From the NCBI GenBank assembly GCA_030528545.1, contig JAUMYR010000002.1, positions 1 to 64,000 on the forward strand: DNA of 64,000 nt, given 5' to 3'. Numbering within the stretch: position 1 is the stretch's first letter; each line of letters starts with the position of its first letter. Both the position numbers and the translations under genes were made by a program. Below, in pieces: positions 26,701 to 38,765 of the stretch. The DNA is from Propionibacteriaceae bacterium (lineage in GTDB: Bacteria > Actinomycetota > Actinomycetes > Propionibacteriales > Propionibacteriaceae). The notes under the pieces were generated by a model. That model saw nothing but the letters and a program-made list of their open reading frames with translations. It did not search any database and had not been told where the DNA came from.

Positions 26701-27152
26701 TCACCGAGCACGGCCTCGCCGAGCAGGTTCAGGTTGAGAGAAACGCCGCTGGCCTTGATCCTCCTGATCGACTTGGTGAGCTTGGCATCATCAGCGTCGA
26801 TGATGAGATGCGAGACCAGCTGGCGCAGCACCCGGCGGGCGATCGGGACGACGACCGAGGGCAGTTTCGGAGCGAAGAAACCGCCGATCCTGAGTGCGGC
26901 GCGTAAATACCAGTCCAGGAAGGCCGGGGGAGTAGAGGCCAGCCGGGCCATGTTGGTGGCGGCCACTTGGAGATCTTCAGGCCGGATGACCTGGTCGACG
27001 AAACCGACAGTGAACTCCAGGCCCGCCGGATCGCGCAGCATGCTGGCGAGCTGACGGGCCGCCCATGGTGCGCGGACAGTGTCGGAGACGGTCAACCATT
27101 GCCGGACCAGATCAATAGCGTCTGGGGCGAGATCGTGTACGTCTTGGCTCAT
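23754..27152 (-). CDS. putA: Bifunctional proline dehydrogenase / L-glutamate gamma-semialdehyde dehydrogenase
   Basis: The product of about 1132 residues oxidises proline to glutamate in two steps. The N-terminal FAD-dependent PRODH barrel carries FINLDMEEYKDLELT, GIVLQAYLPDA and VRLVKGANLPMEQVE. The aldehyde dehydrogenase half has PPWNFPLAIPAGSM, GYETAQMFTEL, AETSGKNAIIV and the catalytic cysteine in HAGQKCSASSLVV. The C-terminal stretch of roughly 180 residues has no motif I recognise. There is no N-terminal DNA-binding RHH domain, so it is not a PutA repressor. The ATG at 27152 is preferred over 27176 because it begins the conserved part. The gene interrupts the usual wecA-atp neighbourhood on the opposite strand. 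Confidence 0.93.
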   Translation of the reverse strand: MSQDVHDLAPDAIDLVRQWLTVSDTVRAPWAARQLASMLRDPAGLEFTVGFVDQVIRPEDLQVAATNMARLASTPPAFLDWYLRAALRIGGFFAPKLPSVVVPIARRVLRQLVSHLIIDADDAKLTKSIRRIKASGVSLNLNLLGEAVLGDQEADRRLLGTTRLLARDDVDYVSIKVSATIAPQQRWGFDATVEHVIERLRPLYRLAASSPAQKFINLDMEEYKDLELTIAVFTRLLSEPEFVNLRAGIVLQAYLPDALPAMMRLQEWAAARVDGGGAPIKVRLVKGANLPMEQVEAELHGWPLATCGSKQETDTNYKRVMDYALRPERIRNVNLGVAGHNLFDLALAWKLGQRRGVTSGLEFEMLVGMAPGQAEAVRRTVGGLLLYVPVVRAREFDVAIAYLIRRLEEGASQQNFMSAVFELTSQPDLFEREKNRFLAAIADLSDEVPSPNRVQSRLDAAVPLPHDRFVATADSDPSVLANQEWATQLRDRIAANSIGTDLVASSQLGSEQEIDQVIETALAAQWRNLSGNERADILHRAGDILESRRGDLMVVAADECGKTLDQSDPEVSEAIDFAHYYAELARGLDKVDGAKHTAARLIVVTPPWNFPLAIPAGSMLAGLAAGAAVIAKPARAAARCGAAVVEALWEAGVPRDALQYVQTTQSCLGSKLVADERVDRVILTGGYETAQMFTELRPEIGLVAETSGKNAIIVTPHADLDLAVKDVLSSAFGHAGQKCSASSLVVLVGQVARSERFISQLRDGARSIEVGLPSVASAEVGPIIGPASGKLLKALTTLDPGERWLVTPERMDDEGRLWRPGVRTGVARGSEFHLVEYFGPVLGIMTAESLDEAIDIVNEVDYGLTSGLHSLDRDEIGRWLERINAGNLYVNRGITGAIVQRQPFGGWKRSVVGATTKAGGPNYLIGLSDWTPVAATASTRPELAAVNQLLQAASSEVDGEVHASLVRAARSDQEAWDEEFGQARDVQQLAAERNLLRYRPFGEAITIRRCADGSLGDMLRVCLAAMRAGQRPLLSVAEDLPGGLRSTLVGLGFEITTMSDEQFAGWLADAPAGRVRLVGTLPSRPGRADLAVYSGKVTEAGRVEGLIFYSEQAVSITAHRFGTPNQLTHGLI

Positions 27153-27267
27153 GGGGATCAGTATTGCGCATAGCACTCCCAGTTTTAGGGGCGCGGTGAG
27201 CTCTGAGCAGCAGAGATACCGTCAGCGCTTTCCGCCTCCCCGGCCCGGATGCTAGCCTCGCCCCACC

Positions 27268-27729
27268 ATGGCAGGCAGTTCAGTGATTACCCCGGCGGTC
27301 CGGAGGACCCGCGCGCTCCTGGTGGGCGGGCTGGCGGGCGGGCATCTCGGGCTGATCCTTGCGGTCCTCTTAGCCCTCGGCTGGGGAGGCTCCAGGGGGG
27401 TGCCGTCGGCTCTCATCGGGGCCGGTCTGGTGATCGTCTTCTTCTCCATCGGCCAGGCCGTCGAGATCGTGGCGATCACCATGGCCTCGACGCTCGGGCT
27501 GGTGGCTACTTTGTCCAGTTATGTGGCGCGGGTGATCCTGCTGGGCATCGGGCTACGCGCGGTGGTCGATATCGGGGCCGAGCGGATCGACCCCGCCTGG
27601 GTGTTCTGCGGGGTCGTCTGCTGTGTGCTGACCTGGGTCAGCGGTGTGGTGATCGTGGCAGCCCGGCAACGGGTTCCCGTGTTCGATCACGATTATCGGC
27701 CGCCCCCGGGCTGGGACACGGGACAATAG
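27268..27729 (+). CDS. AtpI-like four-helix membrane protein ahead of the ATP synthase operon
   Basis: The 153-residue protein has four predicted hydrophobic segments (about 20-42, 47-70, 74-98 and 112-135) and a polar tail ending RPPPGWDTGQ. Size, helices and position match the AtpI-like proteins that open actinobacterial atp operons, such as Rv1303. AtpI proteins are linked to c-ring assembly or cation supply. Sequence identity is weak in this family, so the assignment rests mainly on context. A TAGCCT hexamer lies 9 bases before the ATG. Confidence 0.65.
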   Translation: MAGSSVITPAVRRTRALLVGGLAGGHLGLILAVLLALGWGGSRGVPSALIGAGLVIVFFSIGQAVEIVAITMASTLGLVATLSSYVARVILLGIGLRAVVDIGAERIDPAWVFCGVVCCVLTWVSGVVIVAARQRVPVFDHDYRPPPGWDTGQ

Positions 27730-27761
27730 TGGTCACTTTTCCTGCTAGAGTGCGGCACGAC

Positions 27762-27989
27762 ATGAGTGAGCAGCGCGGCAAGCGACCGATCGGCACCGGT
27801 TCTGGTGGCCGGTCGGACGACGGCATGCGGATCCTCAGTTACCTGATCGCAGGCCTGTTGTTCTACGGTGGGCTTGGTTACGCCGGTGACTGGGCATTCG
27901 GTACTGGCTGGCTGCTTCCAACCGGGCTCGTCGCGGGCTTGGTCATCAGCATCTACGTCATCATCAAACGTTACGGGAGCATCGCGTGA
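27762..27989 (+). CDS. AtpZ/AtpI family protein
   Basis: A 75-residue protein with a basic N terminus and two hydrophobic helices (ILSYLIAGLLFYGGLGY and LVAGLVISIYVII). This fits the short AtpZ-type proteins found just before atpB. The LFYGGLGYAGDWAFGTGWLL stretch is typical of actinobacterial members. Its stop overlaps the atpB GTG (GTGA), so it is translated with the ATP synthase subunits. In other bacteria AtpZ/AtpI help assemble the c ring. Confidence 0.75.
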   Translation: MSEQRGKRPIGTGSGGRSDDGMRILSYLIAGLLFYGGLGYAGDWAFGTGWLLPTGLVAGLVISIYVIIKRYGSIA

Positions 27990-28774
27990 TCTCAGGCCTG
28001 TTGATCCCCTTGGAGGGCTCCGGATACACCCCGCCGGGAGTCAAGGACTTCCAGTTCGACGGCGGTTTCTTGCCTGGTCTCGACTGGGTCAACAAACCCT
28101 TCATTCAGGCCGTCATCTCGGTGATCCTGATCCTGGGGTTCTGGCTGTGGGCCTCCCGCAAGCTCCAGATCGTGCCGACGAAGTCTCAGGCCCTCGCCGA
28201 ATACATCTACGACTTCGTGCGCAACGGCATCGCCCGCGACATCCTGGGGCACGACTACAAGAAGTACCTGCCCTACCTGCTGGGCCTGTTTTGCTTCATC
28301 CTGGTCAACAACCTGTTCGGGGTGTTCTTCCTGTTCATGTACCCGACCTTCAGCAATATCGGCTACGCCTACGGCCTAGCCTTGCTGACCTGGGTGATCT
28401 ATATCGCGGCGGGCTTCCAGAAGCACGGCATCAGCTACCTCAAGAAGGCCCTCATCCCCGAGGGTGTGCCGTGGTATCTCTACCCGCTGATCATCCCCCT
28501 GGAGTTCCTCAGCAACTTCGTCACCCGTCCCATCACCTTGGCCCTGCGTCTGTTCGCGAACCTGTTCGCCGGACACCTGGTAATCCTGGTGTTCGTGGTG
28601 GGCGGCGGCTACCTGGTCTCCCTCGGCGGCAGCATGATCGCCGCCGGCACGGTCTCCATCATCTTCAGCTTCGCGGTGTTCGCGCTGGAGATCTTCGTGG
28701 GTGCACTGCAAGCCTTCATCTTCACCGTCCTCACCGCCCAGTACGTTTCGTCGTCACTGGCGGAGGAGCACTAA
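27986..28774 (+). CDS. atpB: F0F1 ATP synthase subunit a
   Basis: The 262-residue membrane subunit forms the proton half-channels. Hydrophobic segments alternate with conserved loops. The essential arginine lies in PITLALRLFANLFAGHL near residue 192, and the last helices contain FAVFALEIFVGALQAFIF. GTG start overlaps atpZ. It is followed by a 46-bp gap with a small hairpin before atpE. Confidence 0.96.
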   Translation: MISGLLIPLEGSGYTPPGVKDFQFDGGFLPGLDWVNKPFIQAVISVILILGFWLWASRKLQIVPTKSQALAEYIYDFVRNGIARDILGHDYKKYLPYLLGLFCFILVNNLFGVFFLFMYPTFSNIGYAYGLALLTWVIYIAAGFQKHGISYLKKALIPEGVPWYLYPLIIPLEFLSNFVTRPITLALRLFANLFAGHLVILVFVVGGGYLVSLGGSMIAAGTVSIIFSFAVFALEIFVGALQAFIFTVLTAQYVSSSLAEEH

Positions 28775-28783
28775 ATAGACCGA

Positions 28784-28802
28784 CTTCTTCACAACGAAGA
28801 AG
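28784..28802 (+). promoter_or_regulatory. Hairpin just upstream of the atpE ribosome-binding site
   Basis: CTTCTTC (28784-28790) and GAAGAAG (28796-28802) form a 7-bp stem with a 5-base loop, ahead of the atpE ribosome-binding site AAAGGAAAG. A stem here could protect or process the message so that the c subunit is made in excess. There is no T run, so a terminator is unlikely. Confidence 0.4.
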
Positions 28803-28820
28803 CCATCCGAAAGGAAAGAA

Positions 28821-29042
28821 ATGACCCTGCTGGAAATCAACGGCTCGATCAACATGATTGGCTACGCCATCGCGACGATCGCCCCGGCCCTCGGCGTGGC
28901 GTGGATCTTCGCCTCGGTCATCAACGGCACGGCGCGTCAGCCCGAAGCCCGTGGCGCCATGATGGGTACCGCATTCATCGGCTTCGCCGTGGTTGAGGCC
29001 CTCGCCATCATCGCTATCGCGCTCGCCTTCGTTCTCAAGTGA
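28821..29042 (+). CDS. atpE: F0F1 ATP synthase subunit c
   Basis: The 73-residue hairpin protein has two hydrophobic helices joined by the polar loop NGTARQPEARG. The proton-carrying glutamate is Glu59 in VVEALAIIAIAL. A strong purine-rich ribosome-binding site precedes the ATG, as expected for the subunit needed in about ten copies. The stop overlaps the atpF GTG. No sodium-binding signature is evident, so a proton-driven ring is likely. Confidence 0.97.
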   Translation: MTLLEINGSINMIGYAIATIAPALGVAWIFASVINGTARQPEARGAMMGTAFIGFAVVEALAIIAIALAFVLK

Positions 29043-29602
29043 GTTCGCTGATGGTGCCCAACACCGGGGTGCCGTTGAACATCGACCTCGGCCCCCTGCT
29101 GCCGCACTACCTGTCGGAGATCATCGTCGGCATCATCTTGATGCTGCTGATCTTCGTGGTGATGTGGAAGGTCATCGTGCCGAGGTTCGAGAAGATGTAC
29201 ACCGAGCGGGCCGAGGCCATCCAAGGCGGCATCGAGCGGGCCGAGCGGGCCGAGGCCAAGGCCGAGGCAGCGCTGGCGGAGTACAACAATCAACTGGCAT
29301 CGGCACGAGACGAGGCCGCCAAGATCCGTGAGGCGGCTAAGACCCAGGGCGCGATGATCCTGGCCGAGTCGCGGGAGGCCGCCCAGAAGGAGGCCGCCCG
29401 GATCAGCGAGAACGCAGCGGTCCAGATCGCGGCCGAAAGGGCCCAGGCCATGGTGGAACTCAAGTCCGAGGTCGGTGGTCTGGCCACGGCCCTGGCCGCC
29501 AAGATCGTGGGCGAGGCGCTGGACGACGACGCTCGAGCCCAACGCACGGTCGACCGTTTCCTCGACGAGCTTGAGTCTCAGCAGGTGGGCCAGACGCGAT
29601 GA
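29039..29602 (+). CDS. atpF: F0F1 ATP synthase subunit b
   Basis: The 187-residue protein has one N-terminal membrane helix (EIIVGIILMLLIFVVMWKVI) and then a long charged Ala/Glu-rich helix, the stator stalk. A single b gene is present, so a homodimer is expected. GTG start overlaps the atpE stop, and the ATG of atpH overlaps its own stop. Spacing and order are standard. Confidence 0.95.
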   Translation: MSSLMVPNTGVPLNIDLGPLLPHYLSEIIVGIILMLLIFVVMWKVIVPRFEKMYTERAEAIQGGIERAERAEAKAEAALAEYNNQLASARDEAAKIREAAKTQGAMILAESREAAQKEAARISENAAVQIAAERAQAMVELKSEVGGLATALAAKIVGEALDDDARAQRTVDRFLDELESQQVGQTR

Positions 29603-30396
29603 GAGTGGTAGACGAGGCCAAGCTGAGTGCCCTTGACCCCGGGTGCGACCAGCGGGTCCCCTCCGCCGGTGTCGGGGAGGAGATCTTCGCCATCGTGGAC
29701 GTGCTGGACTCCTCGGCCGGGCTGCGGCGAGCGTTCACCGACCCAGCGAGCAGCCCTCAGGCGCGAGTCGCCCTGGGCGAGCGGGTGTTCGGCGGCAAGG
29801 TCTCACCCGATGCCCAGTGGGTGCTCAGCCAGGCCCTGGAACTCCGCTGGCGCAACGGTCAGTACCTCACCGACGCCTTGGAGCGGCAGGCCGTGCGTCA
29901 GGTGCTGCGCTGCGCCCATGAGGCGGGGCGGCTCGACGCCGTGATCGCCGATCTCGGCGGGTTCAGCTCCACCGTGCGCGAACACGACGGGTTGCGCGAG
30001 GCGCTCAGGGACACCAGCTTTGACCTCGCCGCCCGCCAGGAGCTGGTCGCTCGCCTGACCGAGGGCAAGGTCACCCAGTTCTCCGAGGTCCTGCTGGCTC
30101 GCGCCGTCGGCGCCAGGGAGCGCACCTATCGGCTGACTCTGGAGCGTTACCTGCGCCTGGCCGCCGACCTGCGGGCTCGCCAGATCGCCCGGGTCACTGT
30201 CGCCCGAGCGCTGACCCCCCACCAGGAGGAGAGGCTGCGGGCTGGCCTGAGCGCCCAGACCGGAACCGATATTGACTTGCAGGTCGATATCGATCCGAGC
30301 GTCATCGGTGGCATCCGCGTCCAGTTCGGCAACGACCGTATCGAATCAACCGTCGCTGGGCGTCTCGAAGACGTGCAACGGCAACTCACCGCATAA
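29599..30396 (+). CDS. atpH: F0F1 ATP synthase subunit delta
   Basis: The 265-residue stator subunit binds the top of the F1 head. The N-terminal helical bundle and the C-terminal segment [15 protein letters not shown] with [15 protein letters not shown] match the delta/OSCP family. It is longer than the roughly 180 residues of E. coli, as in many actinobacteria with about 270 residues. ATG overlaps the atpF stop. Confidence 0.93.
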   Translation: MRVVDEAKLSALDPGCDQRVPSAGVGEEIFAIVDVLDSSAGLRRAFTDPASSPQARVALGERVFGGKVSPDAQWVLSQALELRWRNGQYLTDALERQAVRQVLRCAHEAGRLDAVIADLGGFSSTVREHDGLREALRDTSFDLAARQELVARLTEGKVTQFSEVLLARAVGARERTYRLTLERYLRLAADLRARQIARVTVARALTPHQEERLRAGLSAQTGTDIDLQVDIDPSVIGGIRVQFGNDRIESTVAGRLEDVQRQLTA

Positions 30397-30416
30397 CAAC
30401 GAAAGGCAACGGCGCA

Positions 30417-32054
<1,638 letters not shown>

Positions 32055-32057
32055 CCG

Positions 32058-34426
<2,369 letters not shown>

Positions 34427-34427
34427 G

Positions 34428-34838
34428 ATGGCCTACTCACGCTCGCTCCGGGTGGAGGTGGTGGCCGCGGATCGGCTCCTGTGGGAGGGAGAAGCGGTCA
34501 ATGTCATCACCCGTACCACCGAGGGTGACATCGGTATCCTCCCGGGCCATGAGCCGCTCATGGCAGCCCTGGTGCCCCACGCCGCCGAGATCGTGACCGC
34601 CGATGGCAGGCGCGAGATCATCGCTGTCGATGGCGGTTTCGTCTCGGTGGCGAAGAATCGGGTCTCCCTGCTGAGCCAGCGCGCCAGCCTGTCCCAAGAG
34701 GTCAGCGCCGAACAGGCGCAACGAGAACTCGACCGGCTCAGCAAGATCCTGGACGCTGGCGACGCCACCGACGCCGATCTGCACCTGTACCACCTCGCTC
34801 AGGCCCAGTTGAAGGCACTTGACAAGCTAAAGCCTTAA
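34428..34838 (+). CDS. atpC: F0F1 ATP synthase subunit epsilon
   Basis: The 136-residue subunit has the beta-sandwich start SLRVEVVAADRLLWEGEA and the GDIGILPGHEPLMAAL motif, followed by a helical C-terminal half. Start at 34428, one base after atpD. It ends the operon and is followed by a strong terminator. Confidence 0.95.
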   Translation: MAYSRSLRVEVVAADRLLWEGEAVNVITRTTEGDIGILPGHEPLMAALVPHAAEIVTADGRREIIAVDGGFVSVAKNRVSLLSQRASLSQEVSAEQAQRELDRLSKILDAGDATDADLHLYHLAQAQLKALDKLKP

Positions 34839-34848
34839 TAACATTCAC

Positions 34849-34887
34849 GACTGTTTGCCCGGTTAACGCCGGGCAAAAGTCTTTTTT
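34849..34887 (+). terminator. Intrinsic terminator of the atp operon
   Basis: TTTGCCCGG (34854-34862) pairs with CCGGGCAAA (34869-34877); the stem is extended by GACT/AGTC across a single mismatch and followed by six T bases (34882-34887). Confidence 0.95.
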
Positions 34888-34904
34888 GCGGTATTTTGGC
34901 GGGC

Positions 34905-35354
34905 ATGGGGTGGTTCAGTGAGGCGTGGGTGATCGTGGCGGTCGTGCTGCTGCTCTCGCCGCTGATCTGCCTCTACGCGCGCCGCCGGTGGCTGTCGAGC
35001 CGGGGAGGGGTGTTCGACTGCGGGATGCGGGTCAGGCTCGACCAGCCCGCCTGGATGCTGGGAATGGCCCGTTACGAGGGCGACGCGCTCGAATGGTACC
35101 GGGTCTTCTCGATGTCTCCGCGACCCAAGCTGGTCGCCCGGCGCGGAGACATCGAATTACTTCAGCGCCGCCAGCCCAGCGACGTCGAGGCCCTCGCGCT
35201 CTACGCCTCCTCTGAGGTGGTGCGGCTGCGCGTCCTCGGCGACGAAGCCCACCAGGTCGAACTGGCCATGACCACGGATTCCCTCATGGGCATGCTGAGC
35301 TGGCTGGAAGCAGGTCCGCGGCTCGGCCATCTGCGCTACCCGGGAGTGGAATAG
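34905..35354 (+). CDS. DUF2550 family membrane-anchored protein
   Basis: The 149-residue protein has one N-terminal membrane helix (WVIVAVVLLLSPLICLYA) followed by a cytoplasmic domain with CGMRVRLDQPAWMLG. This matches DUF2550, which follows the atp operon in actinobacteria (Rv1312 in Mycobacterium). Function is unknown. The ATG at 34905 is preferred over the TTG at 34896 because a TATTTT hexamer ends 7 bases before it, the leaderless pattern. Confidence 0.85.
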   Translation: MGWFSEAWVIVAVVLLLSPLICLYARRRWLSSRGGVFDCGMRVRLDQPAWMLGMARYEGDALEWYRVFSMSPRPKLVARRGDIELLQRRQPSDVEALALYASSEVVRLRVLGDEAHQVELAMTTDSLMGMLSWLEAGPRLGHLRYPGVE

Positions 35355-35360
35355 CCGGGT

Positions 35361-35954
35361 TCAGCCGGCCTTACCGGGGTTGCGTTCCCCTCCCGGCACC
35401 CACAGGATCTCCGAGTCGGTTCCGTTGGCCGAACGGGTCATGATGAACAACAGGTCGCTGAGGCGGTTCAGATACTTGATCGCCAGCAGGTTCATCGACT
35501 CCGCTCCGTGGGCTTCCACACAGGCCCAGGCCCTGCGCTCTGCCCTGCGGGTCACGGCTCTGGCGACGTGCAGGTGAGCCGCACCCAGGCGTCCGCCGGG
35601 CAGGATGAAGGAACGCAGGTTGGGTAGCGGCGCGGCCAGCTCATCGCAGAATGCCTCCAGCCTGTCGATGGAGGACTCGATGATCCGCAGCGGCTCCCAC
35701 GGCGGGTTCTCCTGAACCGGGTTCGACAGATCGGCGCCAACATCGAACAGTTCATTGCGGATCAGGCTGAGCATCTCGACTATCCGGTCGGGCAACTCAC
35801 CGGTCGCCAGCGCGACACCGATGAGCGAGTTCGCTTCGTCCACGTCGCCATAGGCCTCGACCCGTGGGTCGGTCTTGGCGGCTACGGAATTATCCGAAAG
35901 ACGTGTCGTACCGGCATCACCGGTGCGGGTGTAGATCCGGGTGAGATTGACCAT
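35361..35954 (-). CDS. Cob(I)yrinic acid a,c-diamide adenosyltransferase, PduO type
   Basis: The 197-residue enzyme attaches the adenosyl group to cobalamin, giving coenzyme B12. The signatures are YTRTGDAGTTRL at the N terminus (ATP binding), YGDVDEANSLIG, and the C-terminal NRLSDLLFIMTR. A B12-dependent methylmalonyl-CoA mutase is expected in this organism, consistent with the epimerase gene at 42186. Convergent with the DUF2550 gene and divergent from the cyclophilin gene, as in mycobacteria (Rv1314c). Confidence 0.93.
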   Translation of the reverse strand: MVNLTRIYTRTGDAGTTRLSDNSVAAKTDPRVEAYGDVDEANSLIGVALATGELPDRIVEMLSLIRNELFDVGADLSNPVQENPPWEPLRIIESSIDRLEAFCDELAAPLPNLRSFILPGGRLGAAHLHVARAVTRRAERRAWACVEAHGAESMNLLAIKYLNRLSDLLFIMTRSANGTDSEILWVPGGERNPGKAG

Positions 35955-36003
35955 GACCCATGCCTACCCAAGGCAGCCGGAATTGGCAAGTAAGCTGTCT
36001 CGG

Positions 36004-36648
36004 GTGAAAAGGCTCCCGACGACGTTGATAACCCTCGGCTCCGTCCTGATCGCTGGGTGCGGTTTGGCAGGAGAGGCACCGCAGCCCCCGGTGCGGGCAT
36101 CCCAATGCAGCTATGCCCCGGCCGGTGAGCCGGTCAAGCCGGTCGATCCGCCCTCGGCACACGATGTACCAACCAAGGGGGAGACCGCGGTGACGCTGCG
36201 GATGAGCGAGGGAGACGTGACGATCACCATGGACCGGGCCAAGGCCCCCTGTGCGGTTCACTCCTTTGAGGCGCTGGCCCAGCAGGGCTATTTCGACAAC
36301 ACCCGCTGCCACCGGCTGGTAGATCATGGCATCTTCATCCTGCAGTGCGGTGACCCCTCCGAGACCGGTCGCGGTGGGCCGGGATATGTCTTCGCCGACG
36401 AACTGAGCGGCGCCGAGACCTACGGTCCCGGCACGGTCGCGATGGCTAACTCCGGCCCCGACACCAATGGTTCGCAGTTCTTCCTGGTCTGGGCCGACAG
36501 CCCGTTGCCGCCGAAGTACACTGTCTTCGGCAAATTGGACACCGATTCGCTGCGGGTCGTGCAGGATATCGCCTCCCAAGGCGTGGACGCCGACAATCCT
36601 GAGCACCCGATCAGCGAAGCACGAATCAATGGAGTGGTGCTGGGATGA
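36004..36648 (+). CDS. Cyclophilin-type peptidyl-prolyl isomerase, lipoprotein
   Basis: From the GTG at 36004 the 214-residue protein has a lipoprotein signal ([19 protein letters not shown], Cys19). A compact cyclophilin domain follows with [21 protein letters not shown] and [20 protein letters not shown]. It should fold exported proteins at the outer face of the membrane. The catalytic-site stretch is divergent: the usual FHRV-PGFM(I)QGG reads [16 protein letters not shown], with two cysteines. A TAAGCT hexamer ends 7 bases before the GTG, fitting a leaderless message. Its stop overlaps the hemL ATG. Confidence 0.88.
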   Translation: MKRLPTTLITLGSVLIAGCGLAGEAPQPPVRASQCSYAPAGEPVKPVDPPSAHDVPTKGETAVTLRMSEGDVTITMDRAKAPCAVHSFEALAQQGYFDNTRCHRLVDHGIFILQCGDPSETGRGGPGYVFADELSGAETYGPGTVAMANSGPDTNGSQFFLVWADSPLPPKYTVFGKLDTDSLRVVQDIASQGVDADNPEHPISEARINGVVLG

Positions 36649-37943
36649 ATGACATTTTTGAACGGGCCCTACGGGTCATGCCCGGTGGGGTGTCCTCACC
36701 GGTACGGGCCTTCGGCTCGGTCGGGGGCAGGCCGGTGTTTATCGCCGAGGCTTCGGGGGCTCACCTGCTGGGCACGGACGGGCGCCGTTATGTCGACCTG
36801 GTGTGTTCCTGGGGTCCCGCCCTGCTGGGGCACGCCCACCCCGAAGTGGTGGCAGCGGTGCAGGAGGCGGCCGGACGCGGGCTGAGCTTCGGGGCTCCGA
36901 CATCGGCCGAGGTGAGGCTCGCCGAGCTGATTCGCGAGCGCGTCCCGGTGTGCGAGAAGGTGCGTTTCGTCTCGACCGGGACCGAAGCCACCATGACGGC
37001 GATCCGGCTGGCTCGCGGCGCCACGGGGCGGGACAAGATCGTGAAGTTCGCCGGTTGCTACCACGGCCATTCCGATGGCCTGCTGGCTGCCGCGGGCTCC
37101 GGCCTGGCCACCCAGGGTCTGCCCGGTTCCGCGGGCGTGACCGCCGCCGCGGCCAGCGACACCATCGTCGTTCCCTATAACGATCCCGAGCGGCTGCACG
37201 CGGTCTTCCAGGCCGCCGGCGATCAGATCGCTGCCGTCATCACCGAGGCCGCGCCAGCCAATATGGGAGTGGTGCCTCCCGAACCGGGGTTCAACGCCCT
37301 GATCCGCGAGCTGACTAAGGCTCACGGCGCATTGATGGTCTTCGACGAGGTGCTGACCGGATTCCGGGTGGCTCACGGCGGCTGGTGGGCCTACGAGAAT
37401 GCCGAGGCGGCGCCCGAGGACGGCTACACCCCCGATATCTTCACCTTCGGCAAGGTGGTCGGCGGTGGCATGCCGCTCGCCGCTTTGGGGGCTCGTGCCG
37501 AGATCATGGACCTGCTGGCCCCGCTCGGCCCGGTGTATCAGGCCGGGACGCTGTCGGGCAACCCGCTGGCTACCGCGGCCGGAATCGCCACCCTGGAACT
37601 CGCCGACGCCGATGTCTATGCCCGGGTGGACGAGGTCTCGGCAGTGTTGTCAACGGCGCTCGGGGAGGCTCTCAGCTCGGCGGGTGTGCCGCACGTGGTG
37701 CAGCGGGCGAGCAACCTGTTCTCGGTGTTCTTCACCGAGCAGAAGGTGAGCAACTACGCTGATGCCCAGACCCAGAACACCCAGGCTTTCGCCGCCTTCT
37801 TCCACTCCATGCTGGACCAGGGGGTCGCGCTGCCGCCGTCGGCTTTCGAGGCCTGGTTCTGCTCCAGCGCCCACACCGATGACGCGGTCAACCAGATCCT
37901 GGCCGCGCTGCCCGTAGCGGCAAAGGCGGCCGCTGGGGCCTGA
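36645..37943 (+). CDS. hemL: Glutamate-1-semialdehyde 2,1-aminomutase
   Basis: The 432-residue PLP enzyme makes 5-aminolevulinate for heme and corrinoids. Visible motifs are [32 protein letters not shown], the pyridoxal-binding [11 protein letters not shown], and the Schiff-base lysine in [12 protein letters not shown]. The ATG overlaps the stop of the cyclophilin gene (ATGA), so the two are co-translated. No other heme gene is in the window. Confidence 0.95.
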   Translation: MNDIFERALRVMPGGVSSPVRAFGSVGGRPVFIAEASGAHLLGTDGRRYVDLVCSWGPALLGHAHPEVVAAVQEAAGRGLSFGAPTSAEVRLAELIRERVPVCEKVRFVSTGTEATMTAIRLARGATGRDKIVKFAGCYHGHSDGLLAAAGSGLATQGLPGSAGVTAAAASDTIVVPYNDPERLHAVFQAAGDQIAAVITEAAPANMGVVPPEPGFNALIRELTKAHGALMVFDEVLTGFRVAHGGWWAYENAEAAPEDGYTPDIFTFGKVVGGGMPLAALGARAEIMDLLAPLGPVYQAGTLSGNPLATAAGIATLELADADVYARVDEVSAVLSTALGEALSSAGVPHVVQRASNLFSVFFTEQKVSNYADAQTQNTQAFAAFFHSMLDQGVALPPSAFEAWFCSSAHTDDAVNQILAALPVAAKAAAGA

Positions 37944-37956
37944 TCCGCGGCGGTCT

Positions 37957-37989
37957 CCTGGCCCTCAGCCGCGGTAGTTGAGGGCCAGG
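37957..37989. terminator. Hairpin between convergent hemL and hydrolase genes
   Basis: CCTGGCCCTCA (37957-37967) pairs perfectly with TGAGGGCCAGG (37979-37989). The hairpin spans the stop of the leftward hydrolase gene and lies 13 bp after hemL. There is no T run, so it may act with Rho or as a 3' end stabiliser. Confidence 0.55.
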
Positions 37990-38765
37990 AAGGCCCGCAG
38001 GGAGGCGACGAAGGCTTTTGGCTGTTCCGAGTGCACCCAGTGACCGGCTTCCTTGATCGTCACCAGAACCGCCCGCGGGAACAACGCCCTCATCAGCGGC
38101 AGGTGTTCTGGCCGCACATAGGCCGACTTGGCCCCGGCCAGCCACAGCACCGGACCGGGATAGCTGGCCTGAACCGGCGGCCATTGGCCCACCAGTTCCA
38201 GGGAATCACCGAGCAGCTGAAGGTTCATCCGCCACGCCCATTCCTGTTCCGAGGCCCGGTCGTGGCGCAGATTCTGCAGCAGGAAGCCACGGGTCACCGG
38301 GTCCGGGATGGCGGGGGAGAGCAGTTCGTCCGCCTCTTTGCGGCTGGTCAGCGCTTCGAGGTCGAGCCCCCTCAGGGCCGCGACCAGGGAACCGAACTGG
38401 CTGCCGACGTGCCCGGCGATGGGGGAAATGTCCACCACCACCAGCAGTCGCACCGCTTCGGGGTGGCGCAGGGCCAGCCTCATGGCTAGTTTGCCTCCCA
38501 TGGAGTGCCCGACCAGCACGAAACCTTCGCTGAAGGCGTCGTGGCTGACGATCTCGCGGTAGATCGAGTCGGCGAAGACATCGTAGTCGAAGGCCTCGGT
38601 CCAGGCCGATCGGCCATGGTTGGGAGGGTCGATCAGCAGGCAGGTGGCTTCGTCGCCGAGCCTTTTAGCGATCGCGAGCCAGTTCTTTCCCTGACCGAAG
38701 AGGCCGGGGATGAACACGATCGGCATCTCACCAGAGCCGACGAGCATCGAATGGATCGGTTTCAT
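37965..38765 (-). CDS. Alpha/beta hydrolase
   Basis: The 266-residue protein has the alpha/beta-hydrolase fold. The oxyanion segment is FIPGLFGQGKNW, the nucleophile elbow GHSMGG holds the catalytic serine near residue 97, and EAGHWVHSEQP supplies the histidine near residue 245. The substrate cannot be inferred. I take the ATG at 38765, which overlaps the stop of the upstream zinc-ribbon gene (ATGA). Longer in-frame starts up to 39074 would cross that gene and are not credible. Confidence 0.85.
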   Translation of the reverse strand: MKPIHSMLVGSGEMPIVFIPGLFGQGKNWLAIAKRLGDEATCLLIDPPNHGRSAWTEAFDYDVFADSIYREIVSHDAFSEGFVLVGHSMGGKLAMRLALRHPEAVRLLVVVDISPIAGHVGSQFGSLVAALRGLDLEALTSRKEADELLSPAIPDPVTRGFLLQNLRHDRASEQEWAWRMNLQLLGDSLELVGQWPPVQASYPGPVLWLAGAKSAYVRPEHLPLMRALFPRAVLVTIKEAGHWVHSEQPKAFVASLRAFLALNYRG

